A stretch of DNA of 64,000 nucleotides from Phallus indusiatus (GCA_027605045.1 JAQFWX010000012.1:942930-1006929); one strand, 5' to 3'. Numbered from the stretch's first letter, positions 44,964-58,615 are shown. Numbers and translations: made by a program. Notes: generated by a model from the sequence alone, not told the origin.

Positions 44964-47900
44964 TTAAGCCTTCGATTCTAACATCTTGGCCAATCCAAAC
45001 ATATGCTGTTCCGATATGGCCGAAAAATAAAACTCGTGTTCAGAATTATGTGGATGGACTAGGTTATGGGCTAATTCGTGTGCAAGGGTATGATACCATG
45101 ACACAAGGGCCTTCTGAGTTTTACGCGCCTGAACGTCCTGCGTAGCGTTTTTCGTTAGCAACTGTTTTCGAAGCGGCTTGAGAACATACCTCGTCATGCC
45201 ACGCACAATAATACCTTACATTCATAAATATTCTTCCCGAACGATTAAACGCAGTAAGCGGACCGGTCGAATCATAAAATACATTGAGGCTCGTTGATGA
45301 AAGTTTGTATATAGTTTCTAAAGGTAGTAAAACATGTTTTATAAACCGTTCAATCGCCGGTCGAAACGATTCTACTTTCGCCTCTCGCGCGTCAGGATCA
45401 ACTAGAAAACATTATAGACCGATGGAGTGTGAGAGAATACAGTGAAACTTACTGCTGGACGAAATAAACACTCGGTGAGATCCGATCGATGTAACCAAAA
45501 CAAGATCCTAGACATTTGATTACTTCCACTTTAAAAGAGAAATAAGAGAAAAAAATGTTTACGACAGCGCCAGTTACATCACAATATCCTTCGCCCTCGG
45601 CCTCCTTCACTTGAGTTCTATGCTCCTGACTGCGTATAACTGCATCACTCTCGGGGCGACAGGCCTGAAAAAAAAACTATTTAAAGAGCTCGAAGAGCGT
45701 TATCTGAATGTGACTCACCTCAATGGCCGCACGGACATTTCTTTCTATGTTCTTCTGTGGAGTTATACCTTCCCCGCCGGTTTGATTCCAAGGCATACTG
45801 CCATTACCTTGCGTAGGTTTGACGACATCATTACTCGCTCCGGGGAAAGAGCCAGGTAAATTAGGCAGGAGTGGACCCCCGTTAATACTGGAAACGGAAG
45901 ATGCCCTCGAGAGTCTTCGTTTCCAGCTGGAGAACAAGCCGGTAGATTTTGTGTCCTGTCTTGCCAGTCCCGAAGAACTTTGCGAGCTCACAAAAGTGTT
46001 GAGTGAACTTTCATCACTCTTCCTCTTTTGTGCCATCTGTTCTTGTTCTCGCAGCTCTTGTTCCCGTTTGGCTTTTTGTTGACGTAGAACACGGTCGACT
46101 GAAATTGCACAGAATGAACTTGTTGACACAACACAAAGGGTACTGATACAAACTTACCGTTAAACCCTCTTCTGCGGAGTGCCCGCAAATCAGTCGAGAG
46201 AATCGTCATGAACCTAGAAATGTCCCTTTAGTTTACTTGCTAAGATTCAAATACAAGGGGGGAACACGAACAGAAGACTATCGTTCGGCTTATGTTGTTC
46301 AAGGATAGTGCGGCAAAGAGAATTTGATACTCTAAAATGAAAAGGTTAAGCAGCTGAAGGTATCCAACAGGAAATAAACATACTCGTAGAGATCGACTTG
46401 ATTACTTCCTGAAATCCACAATTGTACAGCACCTTTACCCTTGAAACCCGTCCGACTAGAAGTCGCCGAGACTTCTTGCTGTTTAACCGCACGATTCCCA
46501 GCGAATTGCAGCGTTCTAATAAGAATAAGCTTTGTAACTTCAACGACGACAAAATTGCCCGGGGTATTGAGCCAAGTGTAAGATAGACTGGTCTTCGATT
46601 GAGCCCCATGTCCAGGTGTCCGTTCGTGAAGGAAGAGAGGTAATCTTTCCAAGACCAAGTCTCGCATATCGTTCGCTCGCGGAGAGTCCTTGATCTCTGC
46701 CGAGGGCCGGTATTCTTCTTTCACCACTGAACTAATTAAGGGTGAACCGAGATTCGTATACAGACGTTCCAACTAACAGCAATCAGAGACACTGGGAATC
46801 ACATAAAAAACCATAAACCTACGGTATCTTCTTGAGGGGCTGTGAATATATTATCAAACATGATATAGGAAGATAAATCATCTACGACAGCGATCTTCGA
46901 TCGTCTGAGCAAGTGACTTTAAGAGCGAGTGGACTATATTACCTGGCTGGGCAGTAGTAAATCGTGTTCCAACCTTTTCTCGTCTTCTTCATCACTATCT
47001 CCGTTGCTCGATTTCTTTGGAGAGCGCTTTGTTTTGCCCTGATCCTTAACTGACATGCTTCGAGAGCCGACGAGACAAGGAGCTTTCTTCATCAGAGTCT
47101 TTGTTGTGGACGAGACACCTTTGAAGTTAGCTGAAATGTTAAAAAGTTCTGATACAAATCTAAAAAAAGACAGTTGTTAATGTTTGGCCTTTCTAGCTGA
47201 GAAATTCTCGTACTGGTCATATCCGCCAGCTAACTCATAGAACTTCCTTGGATCAGCTACAAGCATCCTGGCAAGCTCGTCTACGGTAGGCTCTTGGCGT
47301 ACCCCGCATGCTGTCAAAAATGCATTTGCACCTGGTCCGAAATCTACGAAGGTAAATAGCTGAGAGTGAAAGCCTTGACTGCCGCCTTCGCTATCGGTGC
47401 CCTTGCTCAGGTAGCATTTATTGGGTGAAACGAAAGTCAACGCGTGGGGTTGATTAGTCGGATGCGCAGATGTAGGTGAAGAGGGTGTGTTCTTCGTGGT
47501 TGGAACGAATTCTAAAGAAGAGAGATATTGAAGTTGCCCAGTGGAAAAGTCTATATAATCAACAATGTTAAAGGTAGAATGAGAAATACCGTATTGTATA
47601 TGAATTACCGGGAAGTCTACCAGCCAGTAATTCAAACCATCTTCTGGCCGTAGCAATGTCTCGTGGGGGGCTCTTTCTCAAAATAGGTATGATAAGATCA
47701 ACAGAAGGAGCGGAAAACAACTTTAATTTGTGGACCCAGTCGGAAAGCATGCTTGGATCCACAACAGAGAAGCCCATAATCGTATACTCCTGTTCCTTAA
47801 ACACCTGAACATGCGCTCAATGTGAATCGTGTTACTTGAGAAAAGAAAAGGAATGAACAAACCTCGGTGTACTTCCCGAGAAAAGCGGTTCCATCTGCTT

Positions 47901-50900
47901 TCCGAGCCGGAATGAAGGCCAGTGATGGGTAGGCTTCAGGTTCATAATGCGAGTACCGCTTCGTATAATTCTCAAAAAAGTACCTCAAAGCAGCAGATCG
48001 TATTTGAGGATTCTCATTAGTGGCTAAGATAAGTAAGTCCTTTAAAGCCGGGTATTTCTTTAATCCAAGCTTGAATAAAAATTTCGCTAAAGAACAAAGG
48101 TGAATATTATCGTTAATATAAGGAAAAGAATAATATACCTTCATCGCTAGTTGATCTCCATTTCGGGGTTGCAGTCCATGCAAGTATGGGTACACCTAAC
48201 TCCCGCAAGACAGGGGACGGTTCATAAAGATCTCGGGCTTTATACTTCCGCTTCAAAGGAATACCGACTTTAGAGGTGCCAGGTTGTGCTTCTGGTGTAT
48301 CTGGCTCTTCTTTCAGGAAGGCCACTGTTTCCTTAAGTCTTTCGATTTCGACAGACGTTAAAGATTCCTCGACGGCAACTAAGTACCGGATCAAATCATG
48401 AATATCCCAGTCACCCGTTTGAATCATTCTACGACAAGGTTAGGGTCGTCATCGATGAGAGAATTAGACGAGCTAACCTTGCAAAGACAACCTCCAGGTC
48501 CACGTGTTGTTTGACACCTAGTGTCAGTAATAACTATGGTTGAATGTGATGTCAGTTTGTGGTCCATAGCGGAACATTGCTCCTCACTTTTTCCATGGTC
48601 CCTTTTGTAGGGGTGCTCTTCGGCATCTCGATGATAGGTAAATCAGAGAAGACACTGGCAGTAAACTTGAGCCACCGGGTTTGGGTAAATATTTGTGGGC
48701 TTACTTGGCATTCTGGAAATATGACTCTTTCGGGAGTTTCATACCAAATTTGGTGGGAATACAAGCTTTGTCGTGTAGAATAGCTACTATTTGAACTTGG
48801 TGATCCTTTGGCAGTGAGCCCCAAGCTCGAGAGAGTACGTTCAAAACTTTCTCCGCAAACGTAGGCGAAAGGGTCATGTTGAATTCGCGATTACCTTTGA
48901 GTAGAGCCTCCGAAAACAGATTCTCAGTCCACATGGGTATAATAAGCTCTGTCCATCTGAACATGGGAATGAGTGCTTCTGCTTTAACTAGCTTGCTGAC
49001 GGAAAAGGGTAATGTATGGGCGGGCATCGGTACATCCAAGGGAATCATCGCCGTGGCGTTTCTCGGAATGTGCACAGTTTGGATATTGGAAAGAGGTATG
49101 AGTCTTTCATTATGAGACTCATCGGTGATAATTAGAATAGCCGCTCCTAAAAATTCCCGTCTTAGTTGTGCTAAAAGCTGGGGATTAATGCCTTCGGTGT
49201 CTAAATCGATTCGCCATTTCAGGCATTCTACCATATCAGCTTCCGGCAGTGGTCGAACACGTAGCTCATCTAAAACATCAGTGAAAGAGATATCCTTGAG
49301 CATCCCCCTGCCGCGCAAGGAAGCTATTATTGATGGTGCATGTTGTGCTACCTCTTTAGGAATGACAGCCAGTTCTTTAAGAAAGCCCGCATATACAGGG
49401 TCAAACGACCGAACGTTTCGCGAATCTTTGACTCCTGCGGTCGATAGTATAGGAAGATAGCCATCTGATGAACAGGAAAAGAAGGCAGATTCCAGAAGAT
49501 TTGAAACCGCAGCAGATGGGGTGGAAGGCCGAAAAGAGAAGAATTTAAGTGCATGTAGGCACCGTCCTTGCAACCAGTTCCGTAGTTCATCATCCAGTTT
49601 TGATGTCCCCTCTGTGCTTCCGTTCCAAAGCGTTTCAATATGAAGAAGCTCTACTTCATAAGCTACTCTCGAGAGCAACCCTCCTATCCATAAAAGCTCC
49701 TTATTCCAAACTAGATTAAATATTAGCCTTAAAACGTGTGAAAAAAAAACGCCAAAGACTCACCGGCTACGTTAAGGTCACTAGCCAGTATGTATCTTGA
49801 ATGAGAAAAGGATAATAGAAATAACACTGAACGTACACTAGGTCAATTGACTCGCGTTCCACCGTAGGTATAAAACGCCCGGATATATGACCACCAATTC
49901 CGGTAGTTTGAGCGGTTGAGTGACCCTAGGATATTATCAGTAACCAGATGACTCGAACACAAACCCACTAACTATGAAAACGCGAGCTGCCCCACTCCTG
50001 AGAATAATGATCAGTGATTATGTGCAAGACGGTCATTCAGCACCTCTTACCCTTCCAAATCAGCCCGAAGTCCTTGAAATAAGCTTCCTGACTTCTCAAA
50101 TGCCACATCGTCATCCATTTTGCTAGCATCATATTCGTCTTTACCAGTCTGAAAGAAATCAGAGAATGTCGCTGACGGAAATCCGAAAATATATCACTAA
50201 CATAAATTAACTCTAATTTCAGTCGACTAGGTGGGTTTTTCTTGGTAGACCGATGTAGTTCGGTAATCATCTTCTGTGTCAACGAAACATCCACTTCTCC
50301 CGAGAAAATTGTTAATACGAGATGAGAAGTGATATTTGACATGGGATCGACTTCCTGACGTGGCTCAGATAATGGCGGAGTGTTTATCAAAGCAGAACTT
50401 TGTGCAGGAGCAGAAGAACCAGTGATTGAGGCAAATAAGGACGAGAAAAAGCCCGAGCTGGCGGATGGTTTAGAAGGGACAGGAACAACTTTGGGAGGTT
50501 GCGTTTTCTCAGTTCCAATGTTGTAGACAAGTCTCAGTGTTTTAACAGTTATATTTATCGCTAAAGACCTTTAAGAAACGTTTCTTTGATTAAAAGAAGG
50601 AAAATCTTACATCTTGTCTTTACTGAAATCATATTCATTGTGCCGCCTTCACTCTTCCGCTTAAGATGTTTGGGGAAGACGATTTCCTTTGGAATACCCA
50701 CGTCCTTGGTTATTGTTGCAAGTTGACATTTATCAAACCAAAGGGTGACATTCTGAAGATGGACCATGAATGTGATACTTGATGTCAAAAATCTAATGAA
50801 GTCAAATATGCTGGGAAGGGGAGAGGGCTCTCTTAGCTCCATTTCGAAAGTGGTCCATTCTCGGTAAGGATCTGACTGGTCTGCTGGAGGAAGATGCCCA

Positions 50901-51631
50901 CGGCGTGCAAAGAGCTGATCCTTCTTGTCTTTCCAATAGAATCCCATCCACTGATCGCCCGATTTGACAAAGGGTTCTTCTGTAACGGAGAAGAGACTAT
51001 AAAATCCGACACCAAAAGCTCCTATCTTCTCCTCATCAGGATTTCCCTCGGCTGGTTGAAATACGTGATTAAATATAGATAAACAAAATACTCCAAACAC
51101 TTGCCAATCTTCTTTAATCGAGCCCAATCTAAACGAGAACTTCGATTTAGCAAATACAGGAGAAGGACACGAGAAAACAAACCTTCGTCTCGAAATATGA
51201 GTCCATTATTTCTGAAAGTCCAGCGGTGTATCTACACGAAAATTAACAAATTTGACAGAAAGGCTAAGAAACTGGTCAACCAATTTTTTCACGTCTATAC
51301 TGGGAACAGGTGGCAAATTGGGCAATTCCGCTGCATTTGGTTGTGGCATAGTTTCAAACCGGATCTCGACAGCCTTCGAGGCAGCATCGTCGGAATTTTG
51401 CAATAACTCTCGAAATACTATTGCGTTGATGTTAATGTGTAATGCGCCCTGGAAGGGTGGCGTAGTCCTTTACCTGTGAATTCTCCGGAATATCGAGCTA
51501 AGACTTTGTCAATCAACGCGCGCTGGTTTACTTCCACAGATTCGTCATGACCGCTGGACCACTGGAAGAGAATGAGAACGATAGATTGTATATCACGCTA
51601 TGAAGCAACCTACAAGTGCTTCACGATCCAT
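44964..51631 (-). CDS. DUF3684 giant protein with Hsp90/sacsin-like ATPase domain
   Basis: One very large multi-exon gene from ATG 51631 (MDREAL, an 18-base first exon) to a stop at 44964, roughly 1700 residues. The N-terminus is a GHKL ATPase fold: ALIDKVLARYSGEFT, then VFRELLQNSDDA (the N-box that coordinates Mg-ATP), NNGLIFRDEDW, and IGAFGVGFYSLFSV (glycine-rich lid). This arrangement is shared with sacsin and Hsp90. The long middle part (TAVLSRAWGSLP, DELRVRPLPEADMVECLKW, WDIHDLIRYLVAVE, KYPALKDLLILAT, FVDFGPGANAFLTACGV) corresponds to fungal DUF3684. The C-terminus contains TLAHELAHNLVHPHNSEHEF (about 45040-45105), an HExxH pattern, before the end at LESKA. The cellular role is not established; a chaperone-like ATPase is the natural guess. 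All exons read cleanly. Confidence 0.88.
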
Positions 51632-51944
51632 ACTTCGTTGCAAAAGGTATTAAAATGGTTGGTTCAAGGCAGATGAATAAATTCTGATTTAACCGGTGAA
51701 CATCTCTTCTCGAAAAAATTATCATAAAACCCACATATTATATCTCAAAACCAAAAATGAAATCGAGGGAAAAAAACAAAGATTACGCGTCGAACAGCAT
51801 TGCTTTGCATCAATTGCAAGCTACTGTCAATCCTCTAAGGGGTTTTAGGTAATCGCCCGGGAATCAAAATCGTCACTGTGACTTGCAAAGGAACTACATA
51901 CATTCTATTAACTTTCATTCTTTCGCTCTGAAACTGACTGTGGT
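51632..51944. promoter_or_regulatory. Divergent promoter region (DUF3684 / acid phosphatase)
   Basis: The 313 bases between two divergent ATG codons must hold both 5' UTRs and core promoters. No clear TATA or known operator stands out. Confidence 0.4.
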
Positions 51945-54396
51945 ATGTTAAACTCCCATAAAGATCACTATGTGGTCTTGCCAATGCGAGACGATGACGA
52001 AGAGGAGGTGCCCGTCGAGAAAAACGTTGAGGAGCCTGTAAATTCGATCACCTCGGCACTTTCGCGGCCTGCTTACAATGCGTGCCATCTCGCTCTTTCC
52101 TTCGTTATTGGTGGTTTAATTTTTGGACTAATACAACATTTTGTCCTCGCTATTTGCTCTTCCTCTCCAACATCATCCTCTATCATCTCCAATGGCATCC
52201 CCGGCTCCACCGAGGTTCATGGATATCCTCCAACACCAACGACTCGATACACAGAGCTATTTCCTACCGACGTCGGATACGCAGGAGCTACACCAACAGG
52301 CACTGAAGCGGCGTTAGCTGTTACTGCTCCAGTATATCCCGTTCATACCGAACCCCCCCATCTTGTTAAACCAGCCTGGAATGCCGTCAAACCTCCGCAA
52401 ACCACCGATTTTGATATATTTAAGAAATGGGGAAATCTCTCTCCTTGGTATAGCAACAAACAAACTGCATTTGGCTTGGACTCATCTCCAGAACCGCCCG
52501 AGTCATGTCAGATTACCGGCTTACACCTTTTACACCGGCACGGTGCTAGATATCCAACGGCATATGGTTTGCTCCCTTCACATACTTACTGACATAATTC
52601 ATTGACTTTTGGCTATAGCTTCTTATGGGGGACCGGCTAGGTTTGCTACCAAATTACACCAAAGTAATACCAAATGGACAGCAAAAGGTTCGCTGTCATT
52701 CCTAAATGATTGGTCGTACAAGTTAGGGGAAGAAGTAAGCGTCCTCATAACGTCTTTAATTCCGTCACTTCATACCTTATAAGATCTTGACACCATTCGG
52801 TCGCCAACAACTTTGTAAGTTCCGTAAAAAAGCAACGCGTCCTTACTCACAGGTCCGGCAGATGATCTCGGAGTGTCCATTCGCTTAAAGTATGGGTTTC
52901 TTTTAAGTGTAGGTCGTTGAGTATATCTTCCGTACGAAAGCAAACGTTGGCAAATATTTCAAGGGTTTCACGGATAAACAAGAATTACCAGTCTTTCGAA
53001 CCGAATCGCAGTAAGTTTTTGAGCCATTACATTTTCCTCTTCAATCTTGATGGCATCTACGTTTTCAGGGATCGTATGCTCGCTTCTGCAATGAATTTTG
53101 CTCTTGGATTCTTTGGGTGGCCTTTGGATAATCAGTACTATCAGAGTATAACTATTGAAGCCGAAGGAGTAGGTGGACCCTGTCGTTTACTTCCGTAGCT
53201 AACATAGACCAAGTTCAACAACACATTATCTCCTTATATGACGTAGGTCCTTTACTTGCTGTATTTTCTTTGGTCATTATGAACATCTTCGTAGGTGTCC
53301 GAACTCCAGAGTATCCTCCAAAAGCGATCGAGCTGCTTATTATCTAGACATATGGGTACCAATATACCTGAAAAACGCCAAAGAAAGAATTCAACAACAA
53401 TTGGATGGATTTATCTTAACTTACGAAGATGTCTATACTTTCCAGCAGGTACGCAATGACATATATCTATCTTACCGAATACAAACTGAGGATCGTTGCT
53501 TGAAGCTTTGCGCATATGAAGTAGGCGTCGTCGTCAATTTTTGATCTTTTTTGCTGAAATTCTCCTTTAGACTGTTGCTTTAGGCTATTCTAAATTTTGT
53601 GAGCTTTTCACTGAAGCAGAGTGGGAAGGTTTTGAATACGCGTATGTTGTTCTATTCATCACCAAAACAGCTCTACTTAACAATTTTTTCTCTCAAGTTT
53701 GGACCTTTACTTCTGGTGCGGGTAATGCTCAACGCTCTGATGATGATACTTATGTGTCATTTGCAGGTATGATAGTGCGTTTGGTTCTCCTGTCGCACGA
53801 GTGCAGGGTGTGGGATATATCAACGAATTATTGGCACGATTGACACACACATCTATTGCGATCCATAATACTTCTACAAACGCCACCCTAGACGACAGTG
53901 ACATCACTTTCCCATTAAATCATACACTCTATGTTGACGCAACACACGAGGTTGTTGTGTTTAATGTTTTAACCGCGTTGAACTTGTCCAACTTGGCTGC
54001 ATCAGGACCGCTTCCAGCCGACCACATACCCGAAAATCGGTCCTTCATTTCATCTCAATTAGGACCATTTGCAACCAATGTTCAGTTCCAATGTAAGCTA
54101 TTCAGCAAACCTGATCTTCTGCCTACTTAACATCTGTACCAGTACTATCTTGCTCGTCCGTTTCCGAACCTCAGATTCGTATAATTATCAACGACGCTGT
54201 GACGCCCTTAACAGGCATTACTGGCTGTCCAGAAGACAAAGATGGAATGTGTCCGTTAAGCACTTTTGTCTCGTCTCAGCAACAGCTCGCTCGAGAAACT
54301 GATTGGGAATGGGGATGTCATGGTGATTGGGAGGTTCCGGAAGGGCCGAAATGGACGACGACGACCGGCGATCCTCCCAAGAAAAATCAGATATAA
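51945..54396 (+). CDS. Membrane-anchored histidine acid phosphatase (phytase-like)
   Basis: Branch 2 histidine phosphatase hydrolysing phosphomonoesters, perhaps phytate, outside the plasma membrane. ATG 51945. A charged cytosolic N-terminus of about 50 residues is followed by one TM helix (LALSFVIGGLIFGLIQHFVLAI), as in a type II protein, then a Ser/Thr/Pro stalk. The catalytic motif is LLHRHGARYPT (near 52530-52560), with the nucleophile His. Later exons carry ASYGGPARFATKLHQ, LTPFGRQQL, RLPVFRTESQDRMLASA, FALGFFGWP, SDRAAYYLDIWVP, GYSKFCELFTEAEWEGFEY, NAQRSDDDTYVSF, and the C-terminal proton-donor region YVDATHEVVVFNVLTALNL. There the usual His-Asp is His-Glu. It ends DWEWGCHGDWEVPEG and a TAA at 54396. 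At least ten small exons. No stop or frameshift found. Confidence 0.88.
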
Positions 54397-54554
54397 CGAC
54401 TCAACCTGCTTAACAAGTTGAAATTTAATGTACATAGAATCAGATATAACCTTATTAATTCGAGTTTGCGGCGCCGGCTCTTAGTAGTTCCATTTGAGTT
54501 ATTGACACGTGAATTCCATTGTATCCCTTACCCGCACAGTGCCTTCGTCTTCTA

Positions 54555-56542
54555 ATGCTCCCACTTAAACAAATCTCTACGAAAAGGCTCGCCGGTCGTC
54601 TGCTTCATACCTCAGTAAGACGATTGAACAGGACTTTATTCGACCCTTCAAAAGTAGAAAGAGCTGAGGATGATGTAGATGTCTGTATTGTCGGTGGAGG
54701 GCCAGCTGGGCTTAGTGCGGCTATCCGGCTAAAGCAACTTGAATCAGAGAAGGGCAACGAAATTAGAGTGGTCGTTTTAGAAAAAGGTCCTGAAATCGGT
54801 ATGTTAAATACTTGGTTCATACTTCTTGAGACTCAGACACTTTGCGTTAGGATCGCATATTCTTTCGGGAGCTGTAATTGAACCTCGTGCATTGAATGAA
54901 CTTCTCCCAGAATGGCGAAATAAACCAGACCATCCTTTGAAACAACCTGCTACCTCTTCAAAAATGCGGTTTCTCACCGCTAAAACGTCATTTCCATTAC
55001 CCCATCCTCCTCAGATGTCCAATGAAGGAAACTATATCCTGTCTTTGTCTCAGTTTACTTCGTGGCTAGGGAGCATCGCTGAAGAAATGGGCGTGGAAGT
55101 ATATCCAGGGTTCTCGGGTGCAAGCCTTATCTATGGAGAGGGAGGCGAAGTGCGTGGAGTGACAACGAACGAAGTTGGCCTAGATCGGTCAAACCGAATG
55201 AAGGCTAACTTCGAACCTGGTATGAATTTTATATCAAAAGTCACCCTGCTCGCGGAAGGAGCTCATGGATCGTTGTCCAAATCTGTCATAAAGAACTTTG
55301 ACCTCAGACGAGAGGCGGATCCGCAAACCTATGGAATCGGAGTCAAAGAAGTTTGGCGTGTAGATCCAAGTCAACACAGGCCGGGGGAAGTTATACATAC
55401 TCTGGGTTGGCCTCTTGATTGGAAAACTTACGGGGGCGGTTGGATATACCACATGGCGGACGGTCTTGTCAGCATCGGCTTGGTCATTGGTCTCGATTAT
55501 GCCAATCCGTATTTAAGCCCGTATCGCGAATTTCAGGTTGGTCATCCACGTTGAGGCCCGTTTTTTGGCTGAGTGTTAATGCAGTGTATGAAACACCATC
55601 CATATATCTCAAGTTTGCTTGCCAATGGCGAGAGATTGGCCTATGGGGCTCGTACTTTGAACGAGGGCGGCCTTCAATCTATTCCAAAGGTTCATTTTCC
55701 AGGAGGCGCATTGATCGGTTGTTCAGCCGGCTTTGTGAATGTTCCGAAAATTAAAGGAACACATAATGCAATGAAAAGCGGGATGCTGGCCGCAGAGGCT
55801 GCATACGATGCCATCGCAAAAGGTCAGGAAGGCCCTGCCGATATGAGTGCCTATGAACAAAGCTTACAACAGAGCTGGGTATGGGAAGAGCTTAATGAAG
55901 TACGCAATCTACGTCCGAGCTTCAACACATCACTTGGGCTTTGGGGAGGAATTCTCTACTCAGGTGTGGACTCGTTGATCCTGAAAGGACGTACTCCTTG
56001 GACTTTGAGAAATACAATATCCGATGCTGAGCATACCAAGCGAGCTAGGTATTTGCATTTCTCATGTGTATCGTAGTTACTGACTAGCATATTAGCGAGT
56101 GCAAGCCCATAAAATATCCGCCTCCGGAACCACCTCTGTCTACGGACTTGCTTACATCTCTCACTCTTACAGCCACTAATCATGCCGAGGACCAACCTAT
56201 ACATCTTCAACTACCACCGAGTAGTCTAGCGCACAGAGAGCATGTTAAAGTAAATGTCGGCGAATACGCTGGGCTATTGGGCCATGCTTGTCCCGCCGCT
56301 GTATACGAGTACGTCGAGGCGAATAAAGACGATCCTGATGCGTACGACGGGAAGAAACTAGTAATCAATTCCCAGGTAGGTTGTTGTCAATTTCCACGCA
56401 ATGATATTTGGTTACAATGAACGTTTTTTAGAATTGTATTCATTGCAAGCTGTGTGATATCAAGGTTCCCACCCAAGATATTACATGGACAGTCCCTGAA
56501 GGTGGTGGTGGGCCAAAATACAGTATGTTGACCAAAACTTAA
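54555..56542 (+). CDS. Electron transfer flavoprotein-ubiquinone oxidoreductase
   Basis: Inner mitochondrial membrane FAD/4Fe-4S protein passing electrons from ETF (fatty-acid and amino-acid oxidation) to ubiquinone. Five exons: 54555-54798, 54851-55536, 55585-56048, 56096-56375, 56432-56542. The ATG at 54555 starts an Arg-rich mitochondrial leader ([20 protein letters not shown]); the upstream frame lacks another ATG. Visible features are the FAD GxGxxG ([19 protein letters not shown]), [49 protein letters not shown], and the iron-sulphur ligands C in [11 protein letters not shown] and [10 protein letters not shown]. The end is [14 protein letters not shown], the standard C-terminus. One change: the usual EFQRMKHHP reads EFQCMKHHP across an exon junction. 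Complete. Confidence 0.95.
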
Positions 56543-57031
56543 AGGGAATTGTTTTGTACTAACACGTCTTAGAGCTAACATAGTTAATCATGAGATCTCT
56601 TGGGATATCATGATATGAATGCTACAATCCACTAATAGACACTATCTCATCTCGTGTCCCAAAATATACGATCAAGTTGAATTTTACGTATGATCGGGAT
56701 AATAGCTTCTTGATATCAGTAAAACAATTTTTCGTAAGCGCGTTGCCATCGGACTGAGTGCCCTTATTACCAATAGTGTGTAAGGCTGATGCTACAAATT
56801 ACCTTCTAATATGTCGGTTTCATTCAACCATCTTAAATCCATGATTCACAGTCCCAGTCTTACATGTTTTCATGCCGGCTTTTCAGTTCTCCCGAATCTT
56901 AACGAGATGCTCTAACAAAACTGGTTAGCTGAGAATTTCGCGTAAAGTTTAGATACGCTGTTGCTGTGCATCGCCAAACACTTTTATTCCTATTTTATGT
57001 TACATAGTAATAAATAAAATGAATCAGATTT
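56543..57031. other. Intergenic between convergent genes, no feature seen
   Basis: AT-rich DNA holding both 3' UTRs. No frame above noise and no repeat. Confidence 0.45.
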
Positions 57032-58615
57032 TCATATGATAGAACTCAGTCGAACAGGTGACTCCCGAGTACGGCGATGCTTTCGTGAATGATGACTCAA
57101 AGCCGCACTGGATACACTTTCTTCGCTTTCTAATGGTGGATGGTTTTTTCGAGGAACAATGCGAATAACGCTCGCACGAGGAGTTGAAAAGGGGTCGAAA
57201 ATGTCTGAAGTTCGGGACCCGCGCGGTGTGGTAAAGACGGGAGATATTGAAGCAGGCGTGTTCATAGAAGACAGGCGTCGACGAGGGGAAAAAAGTTTTA
57301 TGGGGATGCTGAGGTGAGACGTAGCTTTGGATGTCTGACGAGAGAGTAAGGGATTTTCCTCTGTTTGCGAAGAAGAAATATAGACGTTGTCTGTCTCTGG
57401 CGGACTTTCTGGAACTAATCCTAGATTCCGGATCGTGCTCCGTTCCGTATATATTGAGGGGATTTTGGACGATGGCGTCCGACTTTGGCTGATTATCGTC
57501 AAATTAAATATTAACATAGACACAAATCTTCAAACTTACCCTAATCCGGAGGCACGATGGGAAGTAAGCGATGAACGAGTGGATATAATAGAGACCCTAA
57601 ATTTCACATCAGTATCTTTTGAGGCCGGCGAGCACTAATCAAAATACAAACGTTACTGGTGCTTGGATCATTGAACGTCCGGATTCTATAAATACGCTGG
57701 CTACTTTGCTCTTGTCGTCGTTTGAGCATACAGACGACAGCACAGAGAAAGGGTGCTTCGGTCCTTGATTTCGAGCTTCTCGAGTAATTTCCCGGTCCTT
57801 CAAGCGGGCAGCGTGCCGGGTAATGCGACCACGGACAGTGATGAATATGAATAATAGAAGAGACATTGCTGCTATAATACCGACGATAGCACCGATAATG
57901 GCAATGATCATGGCTCGTGTTGTAATAAATGCTGTCGTCGGAACAGAAGGAGGGGAAGGTTCTGGTGTTATCATAGACGAGGTTGGAGATGCTGCTGCTG
58001 ACATCATCGGGGCAGAAGTAATGTTTTGTTGTCCGATGACAGAAGACGGATTTTGAACGAAGCGAGGCATACTTGTGACTCTAATGATTTCAAGTTAAAT
58101 TCAAAAAAATGATGACAATACAAATAGCACTTACGTGACACCGCAGATACTGAGAATGCTTGTTCCACTTGCTTGAGGAAATAATAATGTAATATTGTGT
58201 AAAGTGTCTGCTAATCCTCCGCTGTCGTAAATGATACCACAACCGCCTGTGCACGCTTGAGGAGCAGCAAGGGGTTGGATCACTCCATCTAAGATGACGA
58301 CCACGGGAAGTGAATTTCCAGTCACTGGGCCCCAAAATATGACGCTGGTACCTTCATAATTTTTTGAGTACATCATCTAATATATAACACACCGAAGATA
58401 CCTGAAAATGTAACATCGACGGAATCGCCTGATGTATTTGTGCTGAGCATTGTTGTGTTCACTTGGCGGCATATTTGTGGTGTGTCTGCATTTTGCCAAC
58501 CCGGACCATTGAATACCAGCAAATGATCGTCCAAGGTGATCTGAGCAGCAAGGGCAGCAGGGAGTACAATAAACCATGTCAAGAGGGCGAGTCCAGCTGC
58601 GACCCCAAGCCACAT
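57032..58615 (-). CDS. Single-pass membrane protein with signal peptide, unknown function
   Basis: Multi-exon gene from ATG 58615. The signal peptide (WLGVAAGLALLTWFIVLPAALA) is followed by an extracellular beta-rich domain: ITLDDHLLVFNGPGW, TSVIFWGPVTGNSLPVVVILDG, ACTGGCGIIYDSGGL and LHNITLLFPQASG. This is the arrangement of small agaricomycete ectodomains with two repeated beta modules. A Ser/Pro stalk leads to a transmembrane helix (AMIIAIIGAIVGIIAAMSLLLFIFITV), then RGRITRHAARLK. The cytosolic tail is Ser/Thr/Pro-rich, rich in possible phosphorylation sites (SSMNTPASISPVFTTPRGSR). The last exons join through an intron starting GTTTGTATT near 57650 and a second near 57490-57540. It resembles sensor-like or SKG6/AXL2-like one-pass proteins in layout only. 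Confidence 0.7.

Noticed and set aside
26701..45000. Biosynthetic or effector gene cluster
   Set aside because: GH20, complex III, oligosaccharyltransferase, ArfGAP, glutaminase and transporter genes have unrelated roles, and there is no core synthase or cluster regulator.
49125..49460. Plus-strand frame inside the DUF3684 gene
   Set aside because: Shadow of a long conserved minus-strand exon.
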